Assembly (NCBI GenBank): GCA_028711995.1
Contig: JAQTRE010000012.1
Location: 1 to 43,851 of the forward strand
Reading direction: 5' to 3'
Source of the DNA: Dehalococcoidia bacterium
GTDB taxonomy: Bacteria; Chloroflexota; Dehalococcoidia; SZUA-161; SpSt-899
Length of the DNA stretch: 43,851 bases
Under the pieces are notes generated by a model, which worked only from the letters and a program-made list of their open reading frames with translations, searched no databases and was not told the origin of the DNA. Of this stretch, positions 43,794-43,851 are shown piece by piece; within the stretch, counting starts at the first letter, position 1, and every line of letters begins with the position of its first letter. Made by a program: the position numbers and the translations under genes.

Positions 43794-43851
43794 ATGCCCC
43801 TATTGAAATACAAGGTCAGATTGACGGACGAGGAGCGCAATGAACTCAAAA
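43794..43851 (+). mobile_element. IS630-family transposase, first codons (runs off the right edge)
   Basis: From the ATG at 43794 the frame is open to the window end, 19 codons: MPLLKYKVRLTDEERNELK. This is the start of IS630-type transposases, whose first helix reads K-Y-x-V-R-L-T-x-E-E-R. AAAGGAGG lies upstream at good spacing. Only the first helix is visible. The element end probably lies in 43730-43760, just after the kinase stop. Confidence 0.7.

Noticed and set aside
1-43851. CRISPR arrays, rRNA or tRNA genes
   Set aside because: No regular direct repeats with spacers, and no rRNA-like or cloverleaf sequence that I could support by eye.

Overview
The window looks like chromosomal DNA of an anaerobic bacterium. 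A glycyl radical enzyme (dead in oxygen once activated), ferredoxins, radical SAM proteins and an ADP-forming acyl-CoA synthetase subunit point to anaerobic life. An archaeal-type phosphoglycerate mutase, an archaeal-like P-loop kinase, a type III CoA-transferase and the purine gene block would suit a Chloroflexota/Dehalococcoidia-like lineage. That assignment is inference from gene content, because no rRNA or other marker is present. Both edges carry transposase fragments: IS5-type at the left and the first codons of an IS630-type at the right.

Layout. 1-3735: IS5-family transposase end, NYN-domain protein, AhpD-like protein, and a P-loop kinase coupled to a dCMP deaminase-like protein. 3830-12710 (all minus strand): an accessory catabolic cluster. 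Read in its transcription direction it runs MarR regulator, glycyl radical enzyme (GRE), type III CoA-transferase, 56-aa two-cluster ferredoxin, FAD oxidoreductase of the phytoene-desaturase type, GRE activase, MFS transporter. The MarR gene has a clear -35/-10 promoter with a perfect inverted repeat at the expected start site. 12811-18721: phosphoglycerate mutase-like enzyme, three membrane proteins (DUF457-like hydrolase, PAP2 phosphatase, small protein), a PflX-like radical SAM protein, a patatin phospholipase and a RelBE-type toxin-antitoxin pair. 18735-29873: housekeeping genes, namely polyprenyl synthase, rpiB, the threonylcarbamoyl-AMP synthase gene, guaA, a Met-rich lipoprotein, an acyl-CoA synthetase (NDP-forming) alpha subunit, purD-purE-purB-purC-purS and hisB. 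30155-32816: two small hypothetical genes and a secreted LCAT-like lipase lipoprotein. 33021-43729: a signal-transduction island with a double-REC protein, a single-REC protein, a PAS-PAS histidine kinase, a frameshifted histidine kinase, a CheB-CheR-PAS fusion and two tandem histidine kinases that share a duplicated N-terminal half.

The best candidate for an undescribed system is the GRE cluster. The enzyme has the C-terminal glycyl radical motif and a plausible active-site Cys440, but the next residues are Thr-Gln rather than the Cys-x-Glu of diol dehydratase/choline lyase-type GREs. No small FeS subunits of arylsuccinate synthases are present. Its partners (CoA-transferase, ferredoxin, flavin desaturase) suggest a substrate that is made or consumed as a CoA thioester and is oxidised with ferredoxin as electron acceptor. 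The substrate cannot be read from the sequence.
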